DNA of 64,000 bases from Takakia lepidozioides (GCA_030704615.1 CM060731.1:1550001-1614000), one strand, 5' to 3'; counted from the first letter of the stretch, positions 1 through 12,168 are shown. The notes: generated from the sequence alone by a model not told the origin. Made by a program: numbers and translations.

Positions 1-83
1 ATTGATAGATTGTCAATCACTCAGCCAGATGCAATCTTTCAAAGGGGAGAGAAGAATACAGTGGACTCAGAATGCACACGTAC

Positions 84-1505
84 CATGCCAGAGCCAATCA
101 AGTATTGGGTTGTTTTCTCCACCATACGCATATCGACCCGGCCTGATAGGTAGAGATACCGATTCAACAAATCTCCATGTCTGTTCTCCTCCGCCGTCCA
201 AGCCCGAACCCATATCCCCCATGGAGTGGGACTGCAGCCCGTCTTGTCTCTTACACCCTCAAAAGTGTTGAACATTGTCTGATATGTGGGCAGTGCCTCT
301 TCAGTTATCATGTCTCCAACCAAGCAGACCAGATAATCATCAGGGAGTTCATTAGCCCGGGCTCGGAGCTCCTTTATATCCTCAAAGAAGCTTTCCGAAG
401 TTCCGTCCGGAAGGAAGTCTTGGGGTTGCCAGGACTTCTCCACAGGTTTCAACATTGGTAGCAAGCTCTCTTGTGCCCAGTGATCCAAGGAACCTATTAC
501 CTCCAGATTCTTCATGGGAACTTGTTGCACACTTTCTCTGCGGGGGTATGGTGTTAAAGCTTTCCCAGGGCTAGGGTCCACAGGAGCTGCCTTCCGAATC
601 TCCCGCCTGTTAGCAACCATAACCAGTTAATAACAAGTACTGATCACCCAATGCCTCAACCAGGAACGTAGCGCTAAGCACTGTCGCAGACACGAATTCA
701 TGTAAAATCTCAATCTGTGCAGTCTGACAATTGTGTGAGATAGCTGGTCTGAACAGTTTTCCCTCATACTGGTATGGGAAACCGGCTTGCAACTAGAAAA
801 AGAATGCTCAAAATGTTTGGACCGCTTCAAGTTGATCTCATCCATTTACGTTGACCTTGTACAGAGTAGTACATGCTCAAGGGTGATATTAGTTAAATTG
901 GAACTGCATAGAGCTGGAATGCAGATCCCGCGGGTCGCACATATCTGTACATACAGGGGGACAATGTACAGATGTCTCATTATTATTCTCATTTGAACTG
1001 TCTTCACATATGGATTACATATCTGTACTCTCTGGTAGATGATTGCTCGAACTCGTGCAGATTCATTGTTCCAATGTCCTTCAGTTCCAATGTTTTGGAC
1101 ATCGCACAAATTGGCATTGGCTTCGCGAGCAGAAGTAGGCATGGGAACAGTCCATAGTGCTCTAGAGAACGAGGAAGGAGGAAAGTAGGATTGCAACATA
1201 CACTCGTACACGAACAACGCTTACCTGGGAACTATCACAGTCATGGCGATCTTTGGTAATGTCTGGACAATCTTTGGTGGCCAAGCTGGGCACACCAGCC
1301 TCACCGGCCTCCCAACGGGGCTAAAGCTCAAATTCCGAGGAGGTTTGGGTACTGTGAATGCCGCTGAGGTGGCCATATTACTAAGAGAAAGTCCTCCGGT
1401 CGTAGTCGAGTACATACTGGCTGTTGAGCTCCCCTCCCTCTCCTTACAGGTGTACGGATGTAGACCCAGGCAGCAGGGTAGTGCTAGCTGTTTTGAACAA
1501 TCCAC
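84..1505 (-). CDS. SAD: Plastid stearoyl-ACP desaturase, exons 1 and 2 (3' exons lie outside the window)
   Basis: This soluble plastid di-iron enzyme introduces the delta-9 double bond into stearoyl-ACP during fatty-acid synthesis. Exon 2 (606 down to 84) reads through the family core: [15 protein letters not shown], the ligand segment [14 protein letters not shown], and [11 protein letters not shown], whose EENRH supplies di-iron ligands. It ends at QYLIGSGM followed by a GTACGT donor, the border used in plant SAD genes. The proposed exon 1 (1505 to 1225) is Ser/Thr/Pro/Arg-rich like a chloroplast transit peptide and ends with a GTAAGC donor. Its phase (AG + G) joins exactly to the CAG acceptor at 607-609. 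Start codons are possible at 1505, 1415 and 1376; the later two give more typical transit peptides. The intron of about 0.6 kb shows nothing else. The C-terminal third, with the second ligand helix pair, lies beyond base 1. Exon 2 is secure; exon 1 is inferred from phase and composition. Confidence 0.9.
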
Positions 1506-1667
1506 TCTGCGTAGTTAATCCAGACGATGGGAGTGGAGAATGAAACTTTAAACGGTAAGCGTCTAGATCATATTATATAGTCGCTCTCTCTCTCTCCAGA
1601 AAGCAAGGATAGCAACTGGCCGGACCCACGTCCTCCCTTATAAACCAAACCTTCCTTTGGACTGAGT

Positions 1668-1712
1668 CCTCTCTCTCTCTCTCTCTCTCTCTCATACACA
1701 CACACACACACA
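1668..1712. repeat. (CT)n/(CA)n compound microsatellite upstream of the desaturase
   Basis: A run of about 13 CT units passes directly into about 9 CA units, with a shorter CT run at 1582-1597. It lies 0.1-0.2 kb upstream of the desaturase start, where plant 5' leaders often carry CT-rich tracts. A regulatory role is not shown. Confidence 0.8.
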
Positions 1713-1768
1713 AAGTTACAATCAATTGAACATATATTGTTCAAGCACGATCTCTTGGTTAACCTCAC

Positions 1769-4080
1769 TTGGTCTGGTCGCTATGGTTGCCACCCACCCT
1801 TCTTAAAAAGATAAGCAGGACGAGTGCAGCGCAGAGAAGCCCTGAACCATATCACGCCTCTGGACCGTCACCTTTTTACACTTCTTTGGGTTCAGATTTG
1901 TCTAAATTTATGAGAGGAAGGCCGGGATCGACGGTCAGAATCTCGTTTGGGGATGTAGATATTCCTGACCTAATTTTGCTATGGGTTTCATGCAATGGCC
2001 TCTGGACCCACTTCTTGGCTGATTGGAACTGTTGGTGCTGTTGGTTTATCCTTGCTCACTCCGACATGTTACTAGACGTCAATTCCTGGTCAATTCCTGG
2101 TTGGTTATTTTATCGTGGATGCGTATTTTTATGATATAGAGTTGGTAGATTTATAAGGTTGCATTGTTTATTCATCGCAACCTTCTTCAATAAGAGAGTC
2201 TCCTTTTTTACTTCCATGGGAGAACAAAACATTGAGTTTAAGACGAATAGTTGCACTAACATCGACCGGAGACATTTTACATCAAACCTCCTTTTATTTG
2301 TACCAACGAAGCAGACCTGCCACATGGCCTCGCCATGCTCTATATTCCAGCCAACATAGTATTTATAGTAAATATCCAAGAAGAGCATAACACTGAGCTT
2401 CTATAGATCTATAGATCTAACGGCATTAGTGAAATTAGGTGGTGGGCATGTGGTCGGGCATCACCTACTCCTTAAACTAACTGCACAAGCCAAACGCTGA
2501 TGTATGGTTTGTCCTAAGAATTTGCTTATCTAGTACACAAAGTCTTGTTTCAGTTACCTCCTCTAGAAGGAAGAAAGCTAATTATATGCAATTGGTGCTA
2601 CATCCTTGTGTACACTACATACACAATGCTCGTGGAACTTGTACCATCTCTGCCAAAATTTAGCATATGTATTAAGATTTTGTATCCTGGATTCGAATCA
2701 ACCCTTACCTAATAGAGTACATAATAACAGTTATGATAGGTCAAGAGAGTAGTAGAACAATATAGTTATGATATTGTTAACATAGACATGGATTCAAATC
2801 ACTATAAAGTTTAAACCGAGGTAACCTATCTATCACCTAACTCTAGGAACAAGTAGGAGGGTACATAGAGGTGGCTTGGTGAAGGCTGTTAGTTATAGGT
2901 AGTTAGCCCTCCATGGTAGGTGAGTTGTAGGTTCATCCTCTTCAACAAGGTGGATGACAGATATGTGGCATACTTTGAAACTGGATTGCAACTGCAAAAT
3001 CGATCGGAATTGAAGTACCAAAGGTCACCTAGCCCCTCCAAGTGGCAATTCTACTGATGGGCACCACCAGTTATCACAATATAGCCATATTGCTTGTTGA
3101 CAATCTTCTTGATCATAAACATCCATTCATTTGGTCTAGTATGAGAGCTAGATAAGAAATACATGATTGGAAGATTTTTTAGATCAGAGGATGCACTACA
3201 ATATGTGCCATATCTTTGTTTAATATTACATGTCCAAAAAAGTCATGTGCGCGCATTTGTCTTTTAACCCCTCAACGACTAGCGATCCAAATCGGGTTGT
3301 GCCATTTTCATCCATGATCTACTTTTGTGGATGATGTTGGATGAAAAAAAACCTCTGAACAGAAAGTGTGTGCGCTCAAGAGAAGTGCACGCTTGAATTT
3401 ACCGTGCTTAAAAAAGTAAAAGCTCCCGCCTCTGGATTTTTTGAAGTGACAGGGTCTCATTGGCATGGGTGGTTTGGGGGACCACCCGGTTGACCTGTCC
3501 ACATTGCAAGTGAAAGTCGGTGTGGGTAAAAGCCACATCTTGAGCTCAATTTTTTCCTAAGCTGAAAAATCCAAAAAAATTCAAAAAAAAAAAATCTAGT
3601 GCATCTTTTGCTGAGTGCTATAGAGCACTTACCTACCAAAGCAATTAGAATTCAATGACATTTCCAAAGAGCCCACGAAGGCATTTGTCCCCTAGTGTAT
3701 CTAGAAATTGAAAATACCCCACAATTTCACATACAAAACAGCCCTAGCAGATTTAGGTGTTTTGTTATAGAGCCCACCCCCGAAAGGAGCCGTACCCCAC
3801 TTGGGGAAGAGGCTCTTATTTACGCTAACTTCGGTTGGCGTCTTTTATATATATATAACTAACTTGGAGAGAGCATTTTTAGGTGCCCAAGATTGTGAAT
3901 CTGGAGGGCATCAGAAATGGAAAATCTAAATGATGCCAAAAAAGCTTGATCAATCATTTTTTTTTGGAACATAGTTTGTGTGGGATGAAAAATCAACCAT
4001 ATAGTTTTGTTATAATTACCAATTTCAGTAGTAAATTTGCTCAAAATTCTTGTTGTGGATAGGTGTAGGAGAGTGTATTA
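1769..4080. other. AT-rich intergenic sequence, no gene recognised
   Basis: The open frames here are short and lack codon-like composition or motifs. I see no repeat arrays, RNA genes or transposon ends. A short AT run (tatatatata) lies near 3847-3857. Confidence 0.6.
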
Positions 4081-4108
4081 TCTTTGTAAGGCTTGTCGTG
4101 CGCATACA

Positions 4109-4510
4109 TATCGCTACACAACTACATCGCTGTCCAAAACCACACAACATATGTGCACACCAAACATTAGTCTATCACTAGTGCACCACTAGGCTGCCAC
4201 TAGACAACCACTAGTCACCACTAGTGCAGCCACTAGTCCAACCGCTAGGCTGCCACTAGCCACCACTAGTGCAGCCACTAGTCCACCACTAGGCTGCCAG
4301 CTACACAACTACATCGCTGTCCAAAACCACACAACATATGTGCACACCAAACACTAGTCTATCACTAGTGCACCACTAGTGCACCACTAGGCTGCCACTA
4401 GACAACCACTAGTCACCACTAGTGCAGTCAATAGTCCACCACTAGGCTACCACTAGCCACCACTAGTGCAGCCACTAGTCCACCACTAGGCTGTCACTAG
4501 TCCATCACAA
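4109..4510. repeat. Tandem duplication of about 188 bp with ccactag sub-repeats
   Basis: The segment starting gctacacaactacatcgc at about 4112 recurs at about 4300. Within each copy the words ccactagt and ccactaggctg repeat many times. It sits just past the 3' side of the minus-strand gypsy coding region, where its 3' LTR would be expected, but it shows no similarity to the long 5' LTR at 12.2-15.1 kb. Confidence 0.75.
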
Positions 4511-4767
4511 TCGCCCCCCTAGCTAGCGCTTAGGTCCCTCTAAGTCCAGATAGCCACAAGATGTGATAGTGGCCATAGCCTCATTAAGTCCTCCACCACT
4601 GTCCCTACTACACTCAAACTCAATAGATCAAGAGGCCGGGTACAAGAGTTGCCCCTTCGTTAGTCGCCGTCTTGCAACCTGTGAACTTGAGCCTGAGATC
4701 TTGGGTATTGACTCCTATGAGCTTAGCCTCCCATGTCTTGTGAGCGGCCTAGTCATATCCACTGCCA

Positions 4768-5394
4768 CTATCCCAAGTAGTGTGGACATAACCAATCTCC
4801 ATCAGGAACCCTCTCAAAAGCTGGTGTCAAGCATCCCATGTGCCAACCTCTTGAGCATCGATCACACACCAGCATAGTGGCGGCACCACGAGCATGCCCA
4901 CATAGCATGCAACGCAACCCTTCAGGTACCACTGCAAGGTTGGGATCTATCCTCCCATCCACATGTGGAAGGTGACATGGCGCACAATTACGCACATGGT
5001 CCTTCCATACCATGTCATCTCGACCCTCCAGAATCAACACTCCTGAAGGCAACACCTCCCTGACCCTTAGAATCACACGTCTTGCTGTGACATCCAAGGT
5101 CGTAGGCGTTGTCTGCTGCAGATACACATAATCCCCAGGGTGGAAACGCCGAACACTTGGCCGATATCCCCCTCCACGTATAGTGGCATACCTCAATGTG
5201 TCTTGGTGTTGGGCAATAGCAAGATTCTCAAAGGCCATAGGCATGACTCTCTTGAACAACTCTGCCCGCTGGGCACATGCTTGTGTCCACACATCCGGAT
5301 CATCAAGGTTAAGGACTACTGCAGCCTCCCTGCGAATAGATAGACGAATCTGGCTCTCGGCCAAAGATAAGGAAATATGGTGAGAAGGAGGCAA
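4768..5394 (-). pseudogene. Gypsy integrase C-terminal region with PHD finger
   Basis: This 208-residue segment continues the integrase in a shifted frame. Its first 150 residues resemble the integrase tail of gypsy elements (GDYVYLQQ, a basic RRVILRVREV stretch, VWKDHVRNCAPCH). The end is a PHD finger: CMLC, then CDRC, GWHMGC and GDWLCP follow in the C4HC3 pattern. The last expected cysteine is replaced by tyrosine (CPHY) just before the stop. PHD fingers usually read histone H3 tails, so by analogy with chromodomains on chromovirus integrases it may once have guided integration. The PHD call is firm; targeting is inference. Confidence 0.75.
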
Positions 5395-6457
5395 GTGATG
5401 CTTGCTTGCTAAACCTGTAGCCCATGGCTAGCCAAGATACCTGAAGATCCCAATCTCCTAGGTGTCCCTTTTGCAAGCCATACTTGCGTAAACCCCTCTT
5501 TACCGTCTGCACCACTCTCTCTGCCAAGCCATCGGCCTCAGGATGATCCCGAGAAGTGGTATGGTGGTCTATCAAGGCTTTATCACACAAAGCCTGAAAC
5601 TCCCCCAAGAACTTTCTCCCTTGGTCCGTGAATACCTCAGCTGGAGCACCGAATCGGCTAAGCACACGATCCAGGAATGCATACGCAGCCCCCTCACTAG
5701 CCTTGTCAGGCAATGGAACCAACTCAATCCACTTGGAGAAGTGCTCCACCATCACCAACACATATCTGTGGTGGCGCATCGTCAGTGGCAACGGCCCTAC
5801 GAAGTCAAGACTCCACCTGTAGCCCAATCCCATGATGGGTAACGGATGCAACTGTGGTGTAGGGGCGTTGAATGAAGCACGCACCCTGTCACACACCATG
5901 CACCTAGCCACGAATTGTTGCACCTCTGTATGCATACCACGCCACCAATACTGCCCCTGCAGTAAACTATGAGCGCGTCGCACTCCAAAATGCCCCAACT
6001 CCTCATGGGCATGCCGCACTAACCGTGCACGTTGTGTTGGGTGAGGCATGATCCTCACCCGACCACCCTCCCACACTCGAAGCAGGTGTATCCCCTCCCA
6101 CTTGAACCTCTTGGCTCGTTGTAGGATCCGATCCATCTCCTTGGCAGTCACACTAGCTGCCGTGTCTCTAGTGCGGAAGTAGTCCAACACAACCGAATCC
6201 TCATGTATATCTCTGGCACCACCTGGCTCATCACTAGCCTCAGGGTCCTCAGACACTCCGTCTACAGTCATTCCTATTGTAGGTCCAACCTGACCTCCCG
6301 ATGCCAAGATACACAAAAAGGCAGATGCATACCATCCCGGCACCATCTCCTCGTCCGTCTCACCATGCCACCGAGCTCCAGTGTCATCCTGCTGGCTCGT
6401 GCATAGATTGCGGCTCAATCCATCCGCATCCGTATTGACCAAACCCGGTCGATGCAC
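5309..6457 (-). pseudogene. Gypsy integrase (zinc-binding and DDE core)
   Basis: The 382-residue frame opens with the H2C2 zinc-binding region (HEELGHFGVRRAH, then CMVCDR). The catalytic core follows: first Asp in LDFVGPLP, second in FTDQGRKF, and Glu in ADGLAERVVQTVKR. The end (YFLIFGREPD) matches the conserved core end of gypsy integrases. Translation then leaves the frame, and the C-terminal extension continues in another frame that overlaps at about 5.39 kb. All three acidic catalytic residues are present, but frame breaks on both sides make this copy non-functional. Confidence 0.85.
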
Positions 6458-6490
6458 AGCCTGAAAGTCATACTCTTGGAGTATAAGTGC

Positions 6491-6975
6491 CTACCGTGCA
6501 AGCTTCCCCGTAAGCTTGTTTGACTCCATCAACCACTTGAGTGGCTGGTGATCCGTGACAAGAGTGAAGAGATTGCCGTATAGATAGCACCTGAAATGTG
6601 CCACGGCCCACACTGCAGCTAAGCACTCCCCCTCATATGAGCTATACTTAGACTCTGCAGCATTGTTTGAGCGGCTAGCACAAGCCACTATGGACTCTCT
6701 TCCCTCATCATCCACCTGTGTGAGCACCGCTCCAAGCCCCATCATGCTCCAATCTGTATACACCTGAAAGGGACGCCCCTGATAGGTCGTCTCAAGATCG
6801 GCGCCGAGGTCAACCTCGCCTTGAGCTCCTGAAAAGCTCGCTCCTGCTCATCTTCCCACTGCCACTCCTGGTCTACCTTGGTCAGCTTGGTTAGAGCCTT
6901 TGCAATAGCACTAAATCCCTTGACAAACCGTCTATAGTAGTTTGCCAACCCCATGAAAGCTCGAACTCGGCTCAC
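6491..6975 (-). pseudogene. Gypsy RNase H with RT connection domain, frameshifted
   Basis: Two overlapping frames form one domain. The first (6975 to 6742) has the post-RT signature RAFMGLANYYRRFVKGFS. The second (6763 to 6491) has the RNase H features YTDWSMMGLGAVLTQ, YEGECLAAVWAV and VTDHQPLKWLM. The frame changes at about 6.75 kb. RNase H removes the RNA strand during reverse transcription. Confidence 0.8.
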
Positions 6976-7020
6976 ATCCGTGGGACGTGGAATCTGTGCG
7001 ATGGCCTCTACCTTAGTCTG

Positions 7021-7899
7021 CTACACCCCCAATCCTCCAGGACATATCATGTGGCCCAGATACTCAATCTGGTTGTGGAAGAATTTGCACTTCCCCGGAT
7101 GCAACTTCAATCCGTGCGCTCTCAAGCGCTCAAACACCACCTGAAGGTGTCTCTCGTGCTCCTCCACTGTAGCACTAAAGATGATGATGTCATCTATGTA
7201 GCACCGAGCAAAATCCACCCCTGCTAGAATCTTGTCCATGACTCTCTGGAACTCTGCAGGGGCGTTCTTAAGCCCGAATGGCAAGAACCGCCACTGATAT
7301 AGGCAATCCTTCCCATGCTCATTGATCCCCCAAAATGTCATCTTCTGCTTGTCCACCTCCTTGATCGGCAACTGGTGATATCCGGACCGCAAGTCCAAAG
7401 TGCTAAAGACCTTGGCATGCCCAATGGCATCAAAGATCTCATCCGGTGTGGGCATGGCATACTTGTCGGACTTGGTCTGACGATTTACAGGCCGGTAATC
7501 ACCGCACATACGTCTCTCCGTCCAATTGCCATAGACATCCTTCTTGGCTGGCATCACCGTGGCTGAAGCATACTCTCCACCAGAGAGCTCCACCAAACCA
7601 GCCTCCCAGAGATCTTGAGTCCTTATCTGAATCAAAGACCTCTCCATGTCACTGTATCTATAGGGTCTCCGAAAGATTAGCGTGTCCGTGGCCAACTCAA
7701 TACGAATCTCCTGACCCTTCAGTGCTCCCAAATCCTTCAAACTGAAGGTAAAGCAATTCTTGTAAGCCCTCAGGAACCGCTGTATACATTGTCTCTCTCC
7801 TCCAGTGACAATGGGTCCAATGTCAGGCTCCCAATTGTCCTCCGTAACTGCAACCTTAAGTCCAGCAGACTTAGAGGTAGGAGACGTGTCCCATGGTTG
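7021..7899 (-). pseudogene. Gypsy reverse transcriptase
   Basis: The main frame runs from 7740 to 7021, with in-frame continuation upstream to about 7899 (NCFTFSLKDLGALKG). Diagnostic motifs in order are [36 protein letters not shown] and CYIDDIIIF, which is the YxDD catalytic box. It copies element RNA into DNA. It lies in a different frame from the methyltransferase directly upstream; the change falls near 8.1 kb. The catalytic motifs are intact. Confidence 0.9.
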
Positions 7900-8086
7900 T
7901 TATGCCGCAACCTCATGAGCAGTACTCCCTGCCTGCTCAGTCAATGACAAGGTCTCCTCCTGCCCCATTATCTCATCCTTGAGGACCTCCTCAACCCAAG
8001 AAGAATCCCCAACCTCATCCATCACAGCCGCCTTGGCTGCCAACTCCCTCTGAACCTCGAGCACCTCCCACGTGTGCCATGGATGT

Positions 8087-9145
8087 CTACACCCCGTGGT
8101 CCTCACCGGCTCTCACTGCTTGTACCGTCTCGGTAGGTAGAGAGACCGTCAAAGGAAGTGCATTCCGCACTCTACGTTGCTCAGCCATAGTCAAGCTGAG
8201 AATCCAGGTCAAGCAATTTAGATCCATCGCTTGCCCCAACACCTGACGACGTGATGCCTCAGAAAGATAAGGCACCGCCGTGGTCCCAGTGGAAAACCCC
8301 ATAGCCCGCTCTCCCTCGTCGGCATTGGGCTCCACTAACTGCTACAACTGAGCATCCCACAGGAGGCCAGGTCCACTATCCCGGAAAGCATGCAATCCTG
8401 GAAAGCTGAGCAGTGTAGGTAGTGCTGCTCATGGTTGACCCACCTTGTTGACCACTACCAAAGGCGAACGGTCATCGTGTCTCACACCCTGAGACTGCCT
8501 CCCTGTGTCCAAAATGTTATCAACTGTGAGGTGTGCTGGCCACTGCACCCCATCAACTGCACGCTTGAGCAGTGCAGGTGGCATCAAGTTAGTCCACCAT
8601 AACCGTGGACGATGAGCCCGTGACCCCACTGCAGCTGTATCCAGCAACACTGCTGACCCAAGCCACGACCGGACTTGATGCACACTGGCCATCACCCTGG
8701 CCCGAGAATCGCCCATCAGTGGCACATTCTCTAAGATGCATGCTGGAGATACAGCTTGATGAAGCTGTAAGTGGCGCAAAACCCGCACCATCTCCCAAAA
8801 CAGACCCGACCTCGAGTCTCGCAATCCATTGCCATGCCTGGCTGATGAATGCCCTTGGCAGGCCGGCCAACCTGCCACTACCAAATCAATGGAGCCAACC
8901 CGCTCCAAATCTTGCGCCCCAAGCAACGAAATGTCTGCTGGCAAGGCCTGCTGATATCCACAAACTGCAGACACCGGCAACAACTCAGGGTACTGCTACA
9001 CCAACTGAGCAACATGACGGAGTGCGACGCATCGTGCAGTCTCATCCCTCTCCACATACAGGTAACGTCGTACTCGTACATCTGCCTGTAGAACAGCAGC
9101 CAATCCGGTGCTGATCCCGCCAAACAACTCCAGAAGGCAAATGCC
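8087..9145 (-). pseudogene. Cytosine-C5 DNA methyltransferase domain inside the gypsy polyprotein
   Basis: Motifs of the C5 methyltransferase fold appear in order on one frame. Motif I is ELFGGISTGLAA, which binds S-adenosylmethionine. A YVERDE segment fits motif II. The motif IV region is GWPACQGHS, followed by DSRSGLFWEMVRVLR and ILENVP (motif VI). The C-terminal motif region reads YLSEASRRQVLGQAMD (motif X-like). Three in-frame stops (near 8997, 8430 and 8340) interrupt it. An extra alanine sits between the usual Pro and catalytic Cys of motif IV. The domain lies between protease and RT, in frame with both protease and gag, so it is a polyprotein module, not a neighbouring gene. C5 methyltransferase capture by retrotransposons has been reported in dinoflagellates and streptophyte algae; I cannot check kinship here. 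Confidence 0.85.
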
Positions 9146-9148
9146 TTC

Positions 9149-10366
9149 ATCCGGACACTGCCACACGATCGGTGCGATGTCCAATGGTGACAACTGAGGT
9201 GGTCCTGGTGCAATCCCCGCACTGTCCTCCTCTCGTGACGATACAAAAGCCTTTACCCAGGCTTGTTGCACACGACAATCAACAACCCGCTGCAAATCCT
9301 TGCTCGAGCCCCACAATGGAGTGTGAGCAACCATGGCAGGCAACTCCATCATACCATATATGTCATCTTGCTCTCCCGAAGGTGACACATCCTCTGAATG
9401 AGTGTTGTCATCCAACAACTCTCCAGGCCAAGTCACTGCAGCTGTGAATGCTGCCAGTGTTGGCATCTTGCCTCGCTGGGCAACCGCAACTCCTCCTATG
9501 AACGTCACAGGGAGCTGCACACGCCGGCCCTCCCCTGACTGCCATCCAGGCCTATAGGAAGCTGACTCCTCCCAAAAATCCAGGGTGAAGCCCATGGGGT
9601 ACAACACTGCCCCACCAACAAGGACATCGTACGAGACCACGTCTGTCACAATGGCCTTGGCTCTTATCACTGAGCCATCTGTAGGATGATCCAGTTGTAG
9701 TCCGATAGCCAACTCACGCCGTGTCATGCCTCGAGCCTGCTCTGATCCTCCCAGAGATGTCTGTATCTAGAAAGGGCACGGCTCCATATCCACCTCCGTG
9801 AGGCCCAAGCCTGCAATAGCAGCTCTGCCCAGCATCAATGGCTAAGCTCCCGAGTCCAACAAGACTCGTAGTGGCCGGTACCTCTTGCCTGCCGGTCCAC
9901 TCAAACAGAAAATGCCATCCTGGTTGTCTAACATGACAACTCCAGGTGTCACCATGGTGCGCTCAATGGCTGGCCTAGCTGGCAGCTCCATCAACCTGGC
10001 AGCTGCAGCTTGCCATGGCGCCGCCGTGGCAGTCTTGACCCTGACATCCGAGGATCCCTTCGGCACTATACCTCCCACTATCTCCGCAGAAGATAAAGTA
10101 ACCTCCCCACTCTCACAGAGTGTAGCTGCCAGCCTGAACACCTCAGCTGGTCTTACCCCCGGCGTCGCAATCATGGTAGCCGAGAACAATGGAGCGTGGC
10201 ACACAGATGTGGCCGCTCCCAGTAGCACACTAGCTGTCGTAGTGTTGGCAACACTAGGTAGTGGTGCTACCCGTGTAGCTCTCCCCAATGGCATAGTAAC
10301 CTCCGCCTCAGTAACAGTCGGGCGAGAACTAGGTGCCATGGATGGCGTCGACACTGTCTCCACCAA
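9149..10366 (-). pseudogene. Gypsy aspartic protease region
   Basis: A Thr/Ala/Pro-rich linker leads to LRVLLDSGA, where DSGA is the retropepsin active-site box. After a stop the same frame continues with LMLGRAAIAGLGL and then YDVLVGGAVLYPMGF, which fits the flap and C-terminal half of a gag-aspartyl protease. Three in-frame stops occur between about 9.73 and 9.85 kb. The protease cleaves the polyprotein. The 10367-10621 stretch towards gag is the same linker with stops. Confidence 0.65.
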
Positions 10367-10621
10367 TGTGAATGACTAAGGAAGCCTAGCCTGATGGCCT
10401 GCCTCCCCACGTTGTGGATCCAACTCCACCTCTGCACCTCGTGGCTCAGGAACTCATGCTGCTCCTCGAGTCACGGCTGCAGCAGACTTGACCTGCACTA
10501 GTGGTAGTGCTACTCCGCACATGAATCCCATGCCTCCCATATCTCCTCCCTCAGGAACAGGAGGTGGACCATCCGGCCTTGGAACCGGTACCACCTGAGC
10601 TGTAGCCATGGCAGCGAGCCT

Positions 10622-12037
10622 CTACTCTAGCTTTTGAAGCCGGTTGGCCATGCCTTGGTCACCACCCTGACCCCCGCGTCCTTGGCCATGTTGAGCTTGT
10701 CCTTGGCCTGCACCTCGTGCCTGGCCACCTGGTCCTCTCTGGGCTGCTCCACCTCGCCCCCGGCCACCATTGTTCCCTTGGAACTGGCCTGGGCGCAACT
10801 CAGGATGCAAACCATAACACTGGGTCTTTCCATGCCCGTGTTTGCCACAATGCCCACACTGCAACTGTGCAGGCTCTGCATATGCTAGCCCTTTGCCTCC
10901 CTCTAGGCAATCCTTCTTGACATGGGGTCCTCCACATGTCCAACACACCACATCTGCCCGTTGTTGGCCTGCAAATGAAGGGAGAGACCCCTGCATCTGA
11001 GGTCCTCTCTGTCCTTCCCTTGGCTTCACCTGGACCCCCTTGTTGCCTTGAGCACGTTGAGGTAGTGGTTGGCTAGGAGCACCACTACCCCGTGGTGTCT
11101 CCTTAGCAAATCCCACCATGACCACTTGTTCCTCCACCATGTTGAGCTCTATCCGCTCTGCCAGCAAAAACACATTTGCTAAGGTGGGTTGGGCCGCTTG
11201 TAGGAGAGTTGCATCCCGCACCCTTCTCCTCAGCTCCTTGTCCAATATCCCATACCAGAATTGGACTGCCTGAGCTTCCGTAACCCCTTGGGTTACATTT
11301 ATCAAGCGCCTCATGCGAGTGAAAGCCTCCCTCAAGCTCTCAGTCGGCTTCCGTTGGAACTCTTGCAAGCTCTGCAACTTCTCTGTCCTCACCCCTTGGT
11401 AGTTCCCTCTTAACTCTTCGAAGAACTCCATAACAGGGTTGAAGGCAGGCACCGCCACTGGTGCTGGTGTAGCAGTAGCTTGGGTGGACGTCGTAGCTAT
11501 GGTATCACCAGTCCCACTGCTGCTTGCTGAAGCTGCCGGTCTAGCCACTGCCCTTGTGGCTCTAGTGCCCCTAGTGATGGAGACATAGTCGGGTGACCAG
11601 TACATCCTCCACTCCTCGATCTCAACCTCATGCCCCCGCCTGAACTCATGGTAATCATCCATAGGCGGCCCCTCAAGGTGCTGAAACAGCCCCTTCCATG
11701 CCATGAAAGGCGTAAATAGTTGTGGATTGCGCATTTGCTGCAAATCACACCAACTATCAAACTCTTGGATAAAATCATCCAACTCAATGGTGCCCACCGC
11801 CCCAGAGTACCTTCGTGGCCCCTAGGTAGCTCCATACATCTCCTCCATTGTGTCCCACAACAATGGCAAGGAAACAACTTGCACCGCCGGTGTGAGTCTT
11901 CCTGATTCACAATCCGAATCAGAACCTCCCGTAGAAGACACAGGAGGTGAAGGTGGCCTAAACCGCACACCTCGTCTCGTGTACCCACTAGTATCGCTAG
12001 TGCTTGAACCGGCACTCTCCCTAGCAACTAGTGGCAC
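10622..12037 (-). pseudogene. Gypsy gag polyprotein, one internal stop
   Basis: The frame opens at 12037 (MPLVARESAG) and is interrupted by one stop at about 11822. From there it runs 391 residues. The capsid-like core includes FQRKPTESLREAFTRMRRL and VQFWYGILDKELRRRVRDA, typical of the gag retrotrans domain. Two zinc knuckles follow, CWTCGGPHVKKDC (one residue short of CX2CX4HX4C) and CGHCGKHGHGKTQC (canonical). A Gly/Arg/Gln-rich tail ends it. Gag packages element RNA. Confidence 0.85.
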
Positions 12038-12156
12038 CTCCGTGTTGACAAACTGTCACTCAACCGGTCATGAACATGTCTATAACCCCCTCAAAACCCT
12101 TGGGTAACTCCATGATGACACTCACAATGTGCATCTCCCCCACGTGACACTATAAG

Positions 12157-12168
12157 GCTCTAGTACTA
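12157..12168 (-). promoter_or_regulatory. Decayed tRNA-Met primer-binding-like site
   Basis: On the plus strand gctctagtacta resembles the complement of the usual plant PBS (gctctgatacca, initiator tRNA-Met) with three mismatches. It lies between gag and the inner end of the long LTR. The 10-nt gap to the LTR is longer than usual. Confidence 0.45.

Noticed and set aside
1769-2134. 121-codon plus-strand frame upstream of the desaturase
   Set aside because: Trp/Leu-rich translation with no recognisable domain, in an intergenic AT-rich region.
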